Counted from the stretch's first letter, positions 1-7,005 are shown. The stretch is 8,071 nt of DNA from an uncultured Clostridia bacterium (GCA_946405115.1 CAMJGB010000084.1:1-8071); one strand, 5' to 3'. Translations and numbers: made by a program. The notes: a model not told the origin generated them from the sequence alone.

Positions 1-1809
1 GAAGAGCTTTTCGCAGGAATCGATAAGAATGCCGTAGATATGGTGGATAACTATGATGGCACTTTGAAGGAGCCCGTTCTTCTTCCTGCTACTTTCCCGA
101 GCCTTCTTGTTAACAGCAACCAGGGTATTGCCGTAGGTATGGCATCCAACATTTCTTCTTTCAATTTAAGAGAAGTGTGTGAAGCAACAATGGCTTACCT
201 TAAGGATAAGAATGTTGACCTTCTTGAGATAATGCCTGCACCTGATTTCTCAGGAGGCGGACAGATCCTTTATAACAGAGATCAGATGAATGAGATCTAT
301 GAGACAGGTAAGGGATCCATTACATTAAGAAGTAAGTACACAGTTGATACAAAGAATAATCTCATTGAGATCACTGAGATTCCGTATTCCACATCTTCAG
401 AGGCAATTATTGATGGTATCGCTGATCTCGTTAAGTCCGGTAAGGTCAAGGAAATCAACGATGTAAGAGATGAGACTGACCTCGACGGTTTGAAGATTAC
501 GATTGACTGTAAGCGCGGAACCAACCACGAGGAGCTTATGAAGAAACTCTTCAGATTTACGAAGCTTCAGGATACGTTCTCATGTAATTTCAACCTTTTG
601 ATCAACGGTTCACCCCGTGTAATGGGTGTAAGAGATATCATCCGCGAGTGGCTTGACTGGAGACGCCAGTGTGTATCAAGAGAGCTTGCGTTCGAGCTTG
701 ATAAGAAGAAGTCCAGACTTCACTTGTTGGAAGGTCTCGAGAAGATCTTGCTTGATATCGATAAGGCCATTGCCATTATCAGAAATACTGAACTTGAAGA
801 GGACGTTGTTCCTAACCTCATGAGAGGTTTTGATATCGATAAGATTCAGGCTGAGTATGTTGCTGAGATCAAGCTCCGTAATATCAATAAGCAGTACATC
901 CTTAACCGTACTGCAGATAAGGAAAATCTTGAGAAGGATATTGCCGAGATAGAGGACATCCTCGGTAAGCCTAACCGTATCAATACGCTTATTTCCAAGA
1001 AACTTAAGGAAGTTGCTGATAAGTACGGCAAGGAGAGAAAGACGGAACTTGTCATGGCTGAGCACGTTGAAGTTTATGTGCCTGACCAGAACATCCCTGA
1101 CTATCCCGTTACTCTTATGCTTACAAGACACGGTTATCTTAAGAAGTTTACTGCTAATGCATTGAAGAGAGCTGATGAGATCAAGATTAAGGATGATGAC
1201 GAAGTGTTCATGAATATTGAAGCCATGAATAAGAGCGACATCTTGTTCTTCTCAGATAAGTGCAATGTTTATAAGAGCAAGACGCATGAGTTCCCGGATC
1301 ACAAGGTAAGTGACTTCGGTTCGTTCCTTACGAATGACTTGGGTCTTGATGATGATGAGAAGATCCTATGGATGCTTGTCACGACAGACTATAAGGGCAA
1401 GATCATGATCGGCTTTAAGAACGGTAAGGCTGCTCAGTTCCCTGTTGAGGCATATGAGACAAAGCAGAACCGTAAGAAGCTTCTTAACGGTTTCTCTGAT
1501 AAGTCTGAAGCAGTTACGTTCCTGTTTATACCAGAAGGTGAGGATCCTGATCTGTTTGCAAGATCAGACAGGGATAAGGCCGTAGTATTTAAGTCCTCTA
1601 TGGTTCCTTTGAAGACAACAAGATCTACTCAGGGCGTACAGCTTCTGTTAAGTAAGAAGGATTCTTCACTTGCTCAGATTATGCCCGTTGAACAGTCAGG
1701 ACTTCGTGATCCTGAGTATTACAGAATCAGGAATATTCCTGCCATCGGTTATTACATTAAGGCTGACTCATTCGAGAATAAGCAGATTGGAATAGACGAC
1801 TTAGCGTGA
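1..1809 (+). CDS. parC: DNA topoisomerase IV subunit A (ParC/GyrA family), 5'-truncated by the window edge
   Basis: This is the DNA-cleaving and rejoining subunit of a type II topoisomerase, which would work with ParE to decatenate and relax DNA. The reading frame is open from base 1, so the gene starts upstream. By comparison with E. coli ParC about 150 residues are missing, including the active-site tyrosine. The visible 602 residues begin with a ParC-like stretch (NYDGTLKEPVLLP, then GIAVGMASNI at fragment residues 42-51). The tower and a long coiled-coil region follow (about 220-345), and then the C-terminal beta-pinwheel (about 360-590). I see no clear GyrA box (QRRGGKG-like) in the C-terminal domain; TRSTQGVQLL occupies a similar place. 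This favours ParC over GyrA, but many clostridial homologues are annotated only as gyrase/topoisomerase IV subunit A. It ends in TGA and overlaps the next start by four bases. Family is certain; the ParC choice is moderately sure. Confidence 0.93.
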   Translation, partial: EELFAGIDKNAVDMVDNYDGTLKEPVLLPATFPSLLVNSNQGIAVGMASNISSFNLREVCEATMAYLKDKNVDLLEIMPAPDFSGGGQILYNRDQMNEIYETGKGSITLRSKYTVDTKNNLIEITEIPYSTSSEAIIDGIADLVKSGKVKEINDVRDETDLDGLKITIDCKRGTNHEELMKKLFRFTKLQDTFSCNFNLLINGSPRVMGVRDIIREWLDWRRQCVSRELAFELDKKKSRLHLLEGLEKILLDIDKAIAIIRNTELEEDVVPNLMRGFDIDKIQAEYVAEIKLRNINKQYILNRTADKENLEKDIAEIEDILGKPNRINTLISKKLKEVADKYGKERKTELVMAEHVEVYVPDQNIPDYPVTLMLTRHGYLKKFTANALKRADEIKIKDDDEVFMNIEAMNKSDILFFSDKCNVYKSKTHEFPDHKVSDFGSFLTNDLGLDDDEKILWMLVTTDYKGKIMIGFKNGKAAQFPVEAYETKQNRKKLLNGFSDKSEAVTFLFIPEGEDPDLFARSDRDKAVVFKSSMVPLKTTRSTQGVQLLLSKKDSSLAQIMPVEQSGLRDPEYYRIRNIPAIGYYIKADSFENKQIGIDDLA

Positions 1810-3713
1810 GACGCGTAGAAGATAATATCTTCGATAACTATGAGAAGAAATCCGTAAAGGGTGCGGGTCACATTATTGCGGTTGTTGCATGTATGATCTG
1901 CATAGCCGCCATGATAGGCGTAGTATTCTGGCTTAACGCTTCGATGAAGATCGAATCCGGTGTTGTGCCTGACTTTGAAGCTGCCATCGATGAGGGTCGT
2001 TATGAAGATGCTTTGATGCTTTACCGTCAGGTTCACGATCAGGTCGTTGCTTATGACAGTTCTGAACTTTCAGAGAATGCAGAACTGACAATAAGAAGAG
2101 AGCAGATGGGACAGATGGAAGAGATCGTTAACACGAGACTTATTGCCATCGAGACCGAGATGAGAAACTCGCGTTATACTCCGTCTACTGCTGATATGCG
2201 TTTCATGAATGAGATGCAGGAGCTTACATCTTCAAGACTTTCCGAATGGCTTAATGAACTTGCCACTGAGTTTCTTTTGGGCACCATCGAGAAGCCAGAC
2301 TTGATCTTTATCTTCGAGGCTCTTAATGATGTCGGTAATGTATCCGCTACTACGACACCGCTTCTTTATGAAGTTGAGACTATCGAGCAGGCGAGAGGTG
2401 ATGTTCAGGCTGCCGAGAGTGCTTTCAATGCGGGTGATTACGTATCATCTGTTCAGATATATGTAACCGTATGCGATAACTACGAAGGCTTTGTTTACGA
2501 CTTCGCTTCCAAGAGACTGACTGAGATCAAGGAGATCATGTACGAGCCGATGCTTACTGAAGGTGAGCATATGCTCGAGCGTATGAGATATTTCTCTGCG
2601 GAGGCATTGCTCTCAGATCTTGCCGTTATCTTTCCGGATGACAACCGTATTAATGCAGATCTTCTTGAAGCTACATCCCATACAACGGAAGTTACCGAGT
2701 ACAGAGGAACTGTTGAAGTAATCTGCGTAAGACAGCTTATCGCGGATGTATCAAGGGGTGCATCCAATACAGGTCTGTATCTTACGACTGATGAGTTCTC
2801 CAGAATGCTCGAAGAATTGTATGCAAACGATTACGTGTTGGTCGATGCAGAGACTATGGCTGACATGAGCGAGGATACGTTCATAACTGAGGTTAATCTT
2901 ACTGTACCGGTAGGCAAGAAGCCTCTCATCATTGTTCTTGATACATTCGACTATAATGTTGCGACTACTTATAACTACGGCCTTTGCACACAGCTTTCGC
3001 TTGATGAGCAGGATCATGTAGTAGGACAGTACGTTGCTCCTGACGGTACGTTGGTATCGGGAAGAGAACTTGAGGCAATCGGTATTCTTGATGCATTCGT
3101 TGAAGAACATCCGGATTTTTCTTTCGACGGTGCGAAAGGCGTTATTTCCATCTGCGGTTATGAGTCAGTATTCGGTTATGTCATAAGCCGTGATGAAGCT
3201 GATGACAGAAGTGCAGCTCTTGAAAGCATCGGAAGACCCAATGTGGATTTCACTGACAGCGAGATAGAGAACAACCGTCAGATCGTATCTGAGATTGCAA
3301 GTGTACTTCTCGATACGGGATGGAAGTTCGCATCTTCTACATACGGTAATATCAATGCTTTTGAAGCCGACATGGATACCATTGTTACTGATACGTCCAA
3401 GTGGATGGAGCAGATTGAACCCTTGTTCGGTGACGTTCATATTATCGTCTATCCGGGAGGAAATTACATCTACGGAACGGACCCCAGAGCTGAGTATCTT
3501 AAGAGCAACGGCTTCAGGATCTTCTTTGGCATGGGCTATAACCCTTATCACATTTATGGTGATAATTACCTTTACTATGACAGAAGTGTCATAAGCGAGT
3601 ACACGCTTACAAACCTCGATTATTCAAGGCTTTTCGATCCTACGCTTGTTCTCGATTCTTATGTTAATGCTGTGATGAATCCTACTGACGAACAGGAACA
3701 GGAACCTGTTTGA
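1806..3713 (+). CDS. Membrane-anchored extracellular protein with TPR-like repeats and a degenerate polysaccharide-deacetylase-like domain
   Basis: The product has 635 residues. A short basic cytoplasmic N-terminus (KKSVKG) precedes one transmembrane segment (about 22-44), suggesting a type II protein with its bulk outside. Two TPR-like helical units share an A-x3-G-x-Y pattern (about 57-84 and 204-232). The C-terminal half (about 300-560) resembles the polysaccharide deacetylase (NodB-like) proteins of Clostridia: YLTTDEFSRMLEELYANDYV, then KKPLIIVLDTFDYN, FVEEHPDFSFDGAKG, GWKFASSTYGN and IIVYPGGNY. Functional members have a DD pair and an H-S/T-x-x-H motif that bind the metal. Here these read D379-T380 and S511...N515, so catalysis by the usual mechanism seems lost. 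It may bind cell-wall glycan without cleaving it. The GTG start is chosen because it forms a GTGA overlap with the topoisomerase stop and no better start lies near; no strong ribosome binding site precedes it, so coupled translation is likely. The fold assignment is from memory of family motifs. Confidence 0.8.
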   Translation: MRRVEDNIFDNYEKKSVKGAGHIIAVVACMICIAAMIGVVFWLNASMKIESGVVPDFEAAIDEGRYEDALMLYRQVHDQVVAYDSSELSENAELTIRREQMGQMEEIVNTRLIAIETEMRNSRYTPSTADMRFMNEMQELTSSRLSEWLNELATEFLLGTIEKPDLIFIFEALNDVGNVSATTTPLLYEVETIEQARGDVQAAESAFNAGDYVSSVQIYVTVCDNYEGFVYDFASKRLTEIKEIMYEPMLTEGEHMLERMRYFSAEALLSDLAVIFPDDNRINADLLEATSHTTEVTEYRGTVEVICVRQLIADVSRGASNTGLYLTTDEFSRMLEELYANDYVLVDAETMADMSEDTFITEVNLTVPVGKKPLIIVLDTFDYNVATTYNYGLCTQLSLDEQDHVVGQYVAPDGTLVSGRELEAIGILDAFVEEHPDFSFDGAKGVISICGYESVFGYVISRDEADDRSAALESIGRPNVDFTDSEIENNRQIVSEIASVLLDTGWKFASSTYGNINAFEADMDTIVTDTSKWMEQIEPLFGDVHIIVYPGGNYIYGTDPRAEYLKSNGFRIFFGMGYNPYHIYGDNYLYYDRSVISEYTLTNLDYSRLFDPTLVLDSYVNAVMNPTDEQEQEPV

Positions 3714-3771
3714 CATATTTGTTTCATTCAAATTTAATTTGTTAATTAGTGGTACTATTCACAAAAAAACT

Positions 3772-3792
3772 ATATAATTATTAAAATTATAT
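3772..3792. promoter_or_regulatory. Inverted repeat overlapping a -10 box, with PerR/Fur-box-like sequence
   Basis: Perfect 8-bp arms ATATAATT and AATTATAT flank a 5-base centre (ATTAA). The left arm contains the TATAAT box and the right arm ends directly before the GGAGG ribosome binding site. Bases 3772-3786 match the Bacillus PerR consensus TTATAATNATTATAA at 12 of 14 defined positions. The region is very AT-rich, so such a match can arise by chance. It could be an operator, a 5'-UTR hairpin, or just promoter composition. Confidence 0.35.
3773..3778 (+). promoter_or_regulatory. Candidate -10 box (TATAAT) for the PH/sirtuin/MutS operon
   Basis: A perfect TATAAT lies 26 bases before the ATG of the PH-like gene, inside the only sizeable gap between the deacetylase-like gene and the next operon. 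Transcription would start near 3785, giving a leader of about 20 bases. No convincing -35 exists at 16-18 bases upstream (TGGTAC at 3750-3755 is poor), so the promoter may need an activator or be weak. Confidence 0.45.
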
Positions 3793-3797
3793 GGAGG
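3793..3797 (+). promoter_or_regulatory. Ribosome binding site GGAGG that fixes the start at 3805
   Basis: GGAGG ends seven bases before the ATG at 3805. An upstream in-frame TTG at 3799 would lie only one base from this site and is therefore not the start. The protein should begin MAKTDRL rather than MLMAKTDRL. Confidence 0.85.
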
Positions 3798-3804
3798 TTT
3801 GCTC

Positions 3805-4260
3805 ATGGCAAAGACTGACAGATTATCTGAGTATGTTAAAGAAGAGCCTATACTTTGGCATGACAGAAGAAGATATCTGGGATTACCTATCTCATTCACA
3901 AGATATAGTTTTGACAGCAATAAGTTCTATGTAAAGAGAGGACTTTTTAATACAGTTTCTGACGAGATTCTCCTTTATCGTGTTCTCGATATCAGACTTA
4001 CAAGATCACTTTGGCAGAAGATCTTCGGTGTAGGTACTATCGTACTTAAGACTGCAGATCAGACAATGCCTTTGCTTGATGTAAAGAGCGTTAGGGATTC
4101 TGAGCGCGTTAAGACTGCATTGAGCACAATCGTCGAGAACGAGAGAAACGAGAAGAGAGTTCTCGGTAAGGAGATGTTCGGTGCTGCCGGACATCATGAT
4201 GTTGATTTGGATGGCGACGGAATCTCGGATCACATTGATGTCGATAATGACATTATATAA
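3805..4260 (+). CDS. Small PH-domain-like (bPH/DUF304-type) protein with acidic calcium-loop-like C-terminus
   Basis: The product has 151 residues. Residues about 10-112 look like a bacterial PH domain of the DUF304/YdbT type: EEPILWHDRRRYLGLPISF, RYSFDSNKFYVKRGLFNT, then DEILLYRVLDIRLTRSLWQKIFGVGTIVL and a final helix. The pattern of an ITxxxxxxxxGxxxxxxxEIxLxRIxDV-like core is typical of the family. Unlike many family members it has no transmembrane helices. After a basic linker the C-terminus carries D134-L-D-G-D-G-I-S-D-H-I-D145, matching the spacing of a calcium-binding EF-hand/thrombospondin-type-3 loop (acidic residues at positions 1, 3, 5, 9 and 12, Gly at 6). No signal peptide is visible, so this loop would sit in the cytosol. 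It is the first gene of a probable operon, 24 bases before the sirtuin start. The exact function is unknown; the PH call is moderately sure. Confidence 0.8.
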   Translation: MAKTDRLSEYVKEEPILWHDRRRYLGLPISFTRYSFDSNKFYVKRGLFNTVSDEILLYRVLDIRLTRSLWQKIFGVGTIVLKTADQTMPLLDVKSVRDSERVKTALSTIVENERNEKRVLGKEMFGAAGHHDVDLDGDGISDHIDVDNDII

Positions 4261-4284
4261 ATAACTGATCGGCAAGGCGGAATA

Positions 4285-5148
4285 GTGGAGACTAGATTAG
4301 ACAGATACGAGGGCGCTCGAGAAGCTAAGATTGAACAGCTTAGAGAACTTATCGAGAATTCCAAGAAGATTGTATTCTTGGGAGGCGCCGGTGTGTCCAC
4401 AGAAAGCGGCATTCCCGATTTCAGAAGCGGCGACGGTATCTATAATCAGGACAGCGGCATCAATTACAGAGCCGTTGACGTAATCTCACATTCTTTCTTC
4501 GTCGAGCATCCCGAAGAGTTCTACGATTTCTACAGAAGAAAGCTTCTTTATCCTGATGCCAAACCCAATAAGGCGCATAAGGCTCTAGTAAGACTCGAGC
4601 GTCAGGGCAAGCTTATGGCTATCATTACACAGAATATCGATAAGCTTCACCAGGATGCAGGTTCCAAGTGCACGATCGAACTTCACGGATCCGTATTCAG
4701 AAATTACTGCATGGATTGCGGAAAGAAGTTCCGACTCGATTACATCATGAGTCATGAGGGCGTTCCTCATTGTGACAGATGCGGCGGTATTGTTCGTCCC
4801 GGCATCACGCTCTATGAAGAGAACCTTGAGCACGAGCCTATCGATGCAGCTATTAAAGCATTAAAGAAGTGTGATCTGCTCATTATCGGCGGAACATCAC
4901 TGACAGTATACCCCGCTGCTACTTTCTCTCAGTTTATTAAGCACGATAAGATTGTTATCATTAATAAGTCTTCCACATATCTTGATCTTTCTGCAATGCT
5001 CACCATCCACGATTCGATAGGTGACGTACTCGATCAGGCAATCCCTAAGAGGAAGAAGAGATCTGATGCCGGTAAGAAGCGTAAGAAGACTACGGCTTCG
5101 AAGAAGACAACAACTAAGAAATCTACAACAACCAAGAATAAGACATGA
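4285..5148 (+). CDS. cobB: NAD-dependent protein deacylase, Sir2 family (sirtuin), with lysine/threonine-rich C-terminal tail
   Basis: Sirtuins remove acyl groups from protein lysines while consuming NAD+, releasing nicotinamide and O-acyl-ADP-ribose. The 287-residue product shows the full motif set: GAGVSTESGIPDFRS (34-48, NAD binding), TQNIDKLHQDAG (115-126), catalytic H134 in ELHGS, zinc ligands C142-x2-C145 and C163-x2-C166, and GGTSLTVYPA (202-211). The core is complete by about residue 252. An extra tail (254-287) follows with 16 Lys/Arg and 9 Thr and almost no hydrophobic residues, resembling histone-H1-like bacterial tails that bind nucleic acid. Start: GTG at 4285 preceded by AAGGCGG (4274-4280); no ATG nearby. 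It lies 24 bases after the PH-like gene and overlaps the MutS-like gene by ATGA. The deacylase call is firm; whether it deacetylates or removes longer acyl groups cannot be told, and the cobB symbol is used only as the usual bacterial sirtuin name. Confidence 0.95.
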   Translation: METRLDRYEGAREAKIEQLRELIENSKKIVFLGGAGVSTESGIPDFRSGDGIYNQDSGINYRAVDVISHSFFVEHPEEFYDFYRRKLLYPDAKPNKAHKALVRLERQGKLMAIITQNIDKLHQDAGSKCTIELHGSVFRNYCMDCGKKFRLDYIMSHEGVPHCDRCGGIVRPGITLYEENLEHEPIDAAIKALKKCDLLIIGGTSLTVYPAATFSQFIKHDKIVIINKSSTYLDLSAMLTIHDSIGDVLDQAIPKRKKRSDAGKKRKKTTASKKTTTKKSTTTKNKT

Positions 5149-6926
5149 TACCTTTATACGAAGAACTTCTTCCCGGTCTTAATGAGGCCAAAGAATCACT
5201 TTCAAAAGTAAACAGCAGATTTGGTCTTATAAGACTTTTTTTGTTTATAGCATGTGTAGCATTTATAATCGCAGGCTTTGTAAGGGGGAATAGTATTCCT
5301 CTTTTTATAGTCGGCGGCGTAGCTTTTTGTATATTCGTCTTTGTATGCGTAATCCATAAGAAATCCAAGTATATGGAAGCAATACTTGATGAGAAGATTA
5401 AAGCTGATTCAAGATATATCTCGAGAGGTAAAGGAGACTATAAGGACATGGTCTTCGACGGCTCTGAATATATTAACCACAGTCACGATTTCTCATCTGA
5501 CCTCGATGTGTTCGGACCTCACAGTCTGTTCGCACTCTATAACATTTCTCACTCCGTATTCGGCTGTAAGTCTTTTGCAGATAAGCTCAAGCTTAAGGAC
5601 ATCTCGAAGCTAACTAAGCAGAGCATAATCAATGACCAGAAGATTGTTGAAGACTTTACGAATGATCCAGAATTTCTTTTGGATTATGAGGCTGTCGCAG
5701 CACATCATTCAATTACCAAGATGCCTGAGGCATTGCTTACTCTTTGTCTTCGTAATGAGAAGCTTAAGAGCGGATATAAGTGGCTCTACAGACTGATTCC
5801 GCTTATCTGGCTTGCACCCTTGGTTGTTCTCTTTCTGGGTTATGCATCTTATGTAAGAATTGCAGTTTTGGTTGTGATTCTTATTAACCTGATTATTTGG
5901 TTCTGCATCTCAAGACTGGATCTTTCTGATATCTTCAAGGCAGGCATGATCTCTAAGCAGGCTGAGGCCATCAAGGTTCGTGTAGAACTTCTTCTTTCTG
6001 ATGAGAAGAGACGTGAGACTTTCGTTCCTTCGTATCTTTCTGAGACATTTGAAGATGATATCAACTCGCTTATAAAGGCGTGCAGCGTATGTTCTTTAAG
6101 GGAGCAGCCAATTTTCGCTTTGCTTCTTAATGCAGGTATGCCTTATGACTTGATGTGTGCTGACCGTCTTTTTGACTGGAGCGTTAAGCACGGTAAGAAC
6201 TTTATGGATGATGTTGCACGTCTTGGCGATATCGAGAGCCTTATGTCTGCATCAGTTCCCGGCCTTATCGCGAAGGTATCAAGTTTCCCTACGATAAGAG
6301 AAGACAAGCTTGCATATTTCGAAGGTAAGGAGATGACACATCCCTTGCTCGATCCTTCCAAGGCTGTTTCCAATTCAGTAAGCATCGATTCCAAGTCAGC
6401 CCTTATCACGGGTTCTAATATGAGCGGTAAGACAACACTTATCAGAACGGTCGGAATCATGATGGTTCTTGCTTATATGGGTGCTAAAGTTCCTGCCGAG
6501 AAGGTTGACTGTTCTATAATGAGAATCATGACATCAATGAGAATCGCCGACAGTCTTGAGGAGAACATGAGTACCTTTAAGGCTGAACTCATAAGAATCG
6601 GTTCTATTGTTGAAGCTTCCTCGAAGGAAGTGCCGATGATGTTCCTCATAGATGAGGTCTTCAGAGGTACGAATTCTCAGGACAGAACTGACGGAGCGGA
6701 GATTCTTCTTAAGAAACTTAACAAGCCTTATATCTCCGGTTTTATGACTACTCATGATTATGCTTTGTGTGATCGTGCTGCTGAGACAAAAGACGAGAAC
6801 ATCGTGTTCTTCCACTTCAGTGAACACTACGAGGGAGACGAGGTAATCTTCGATTATAAGCTGCGTTCAGGGCAGTCTCATGAGTCCAATGCGATGTTTT
6901 TGATGAGACTTGTGGGGATAAAGTGA
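5145..6926 (+). CDS. Membrane-anchored MutS-family ATPase (MutS domain V only, no mismatch-recognition domain)
   Basis: The 593-residue product has two transmembrane segments near the N-terminus (about 27-45 and 50-71) and two more in the middle (about 213-232 and 236-254). Between them lies a MutS core-like segment (DVFGPHSLFALYNISHSVFG, 121-140). A MutS-type ATPase forms the C-terminal third: Walker A TGSNMSGKTT (422-431, K429), SLEENMSTFKAELIRI (470-485), Walker B MFLIDEVFRGTN (499-510, D503/E504), and H-loop TTHD (535-538). The MutS mismatch-binding and connector domains are absent, as are the Smr and KOW domains of MutS2. All ATPase motifs look intact. It is therefore unlikely to be a mismatch repair protein; a membrane-linked clamp acting on DNA or another polymer is possible. 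It starts at the ATG in the ATGA overlap with the sirtuin, so the two are probably co-translated. Motif-based family call is firm; function is unknown. Confidence 0.9.
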   Translation: MIPLYEELLPGLNEAKESLSKVNSRFGLIRLFLFIACVAFIIAGFVRGNSIPLFIVGGVAFCIFVFVCVIHKKSKYMEAILDEKIKADSRYISRGKGDYKDMVFDGSEYINHSHDFSSDLDVFGPHSLFALYNISHSVFGCKSFADKLKLKDISKLTKQSIINDQKIVEDFTNDPEFLLDYEAVAAHHSITKMPEALLTLCLRNEKLKSGYKWLYRLIPLIWLAPLVVLFLGYASYVRIAVLVVILINLIIWFCISRLDLSDIFKAGMISKQAEAIKVRVELLLSDEKRRETFVPSYLSETFEDDINSLIKACSVCSLREQPIFALLLNAGMPYDLMCADRLFDWSVKHGKNFMDDVARLGDIESLMSASVPGLIAKVSSFPTIREDKLAYFEGKEMTHPLLDPSKAVSNSVSIDSKSALITGSNMSGKTTLIRTVGIMMVLAYMGAKVPAEKVDCSIMRIMTSMRIADSLEENMSTFKAELIRIGSIVEASSKEVPMMFLIDEVFRGTNSQDRTDGAEILLKKLNKPYISGFMTTHDYALCDRAAETKDENIVFFHFSEHYEGDEVIFDYKLRSGQSHESNAMFLMRLVGIK

Positions 6927-6936
6927 ATTTATCTCA

Positions 6937-6955
6937 AAATTTGTGACACAAATTT
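6937..6955. promoter_or_regulatory. Perfect 19-bp palindrome, candidate operator
   Basis: AAATTTGTGACACAAATTT has two 9-bp arms around a single central A. It sits 10 bases after the MutS-like stop and ends 14 bases before the first -35-like hexamer of the kinase-like gene. The core TTGTGACACAA fits the loose GntR/FadR-type consensus TNGTNNNACNA. It is not followed by a T-run, so it does not look like an intrinsic terminator. The cognate regulator is not in the window. Confidence 0.5.
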
Positions 6956-6977
6956 GCCACATTTTCTCCTTGAATTG

Positions 6978-7005
6978 TTGTATTTAAAAATAAAATAGAT
7001 AAAAT
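6978..7005 (+). promoter_or_regulatory. Candidate promoter of the kinase-like gene with duplicated -10 element
   Basis: TTGTAT (6978-6983) and TAAAAT (7000-7005) are 16 bases apart, predicting a start near 7012, the A of the ATG itself. A second TAAAAT (6991-6996) lies 15 bases after TTGAAT (6970-6975). The two -10 boxes belong to a perfect tandem repeat of ATAAAATAG (6990-6998 and 6999-7007). Confidence 0.4.

Noticed and set aside
676..1131. 151-codon open frame on the - strand inside the topoisomerase gene
   Set aside because: It is fully antisense to a firmly identified gene, shows no recognisable domain, and has no plausible ribosome binding site context.
3165..3551. 128-codon open frame on the - strand inside the deacetylase-like gene
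   Set aside because: It is antisense to an intact 635-codon frame with clear family motifs; its translation has no recognisable motif.
3295..3594. 99-codon open frame on the + strand in another frame
   Set aside because: It lies wholly within the deacetylase-like gene, and its composition is that of an off-frame translation.
3729..3741. 13-bp palindrome CAAATTTAATTTG after the deacetylase-like gene
   Set aside because: It is short and purely AT-rich in the arms, with no T-run to make a terminator. It shares only CAAATTT with the 19-bp palindrome, so a common operator is not supported.
3799..3801. TTG as the start of the PH-like gene
   Set aside because: It is one base from the GGAGG site, whereas ATG 3805 is at a normal spacing of seven.
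4285..5148. Sirtuin as an NAD+-depleting defence effector
   Set aside because: It has a catalytic HG motif, four zinc cysteines and the full set of deacylase motifs, and it is not fused to an Argonaute, TPR or STAND sensor. A regulatory deacylase fits better.
6941..6946. TTGTGA as a -35 box
   Set aside because: No -10-like hexamer lies 16-18 bases downstream (TTCTCC region).
6937..6955. The 19-bp palindrome read as an intrinsic terminator
   Set aside because: The stem has few GC pairs and no T-run follows on either strand, so an operator is the better reading.
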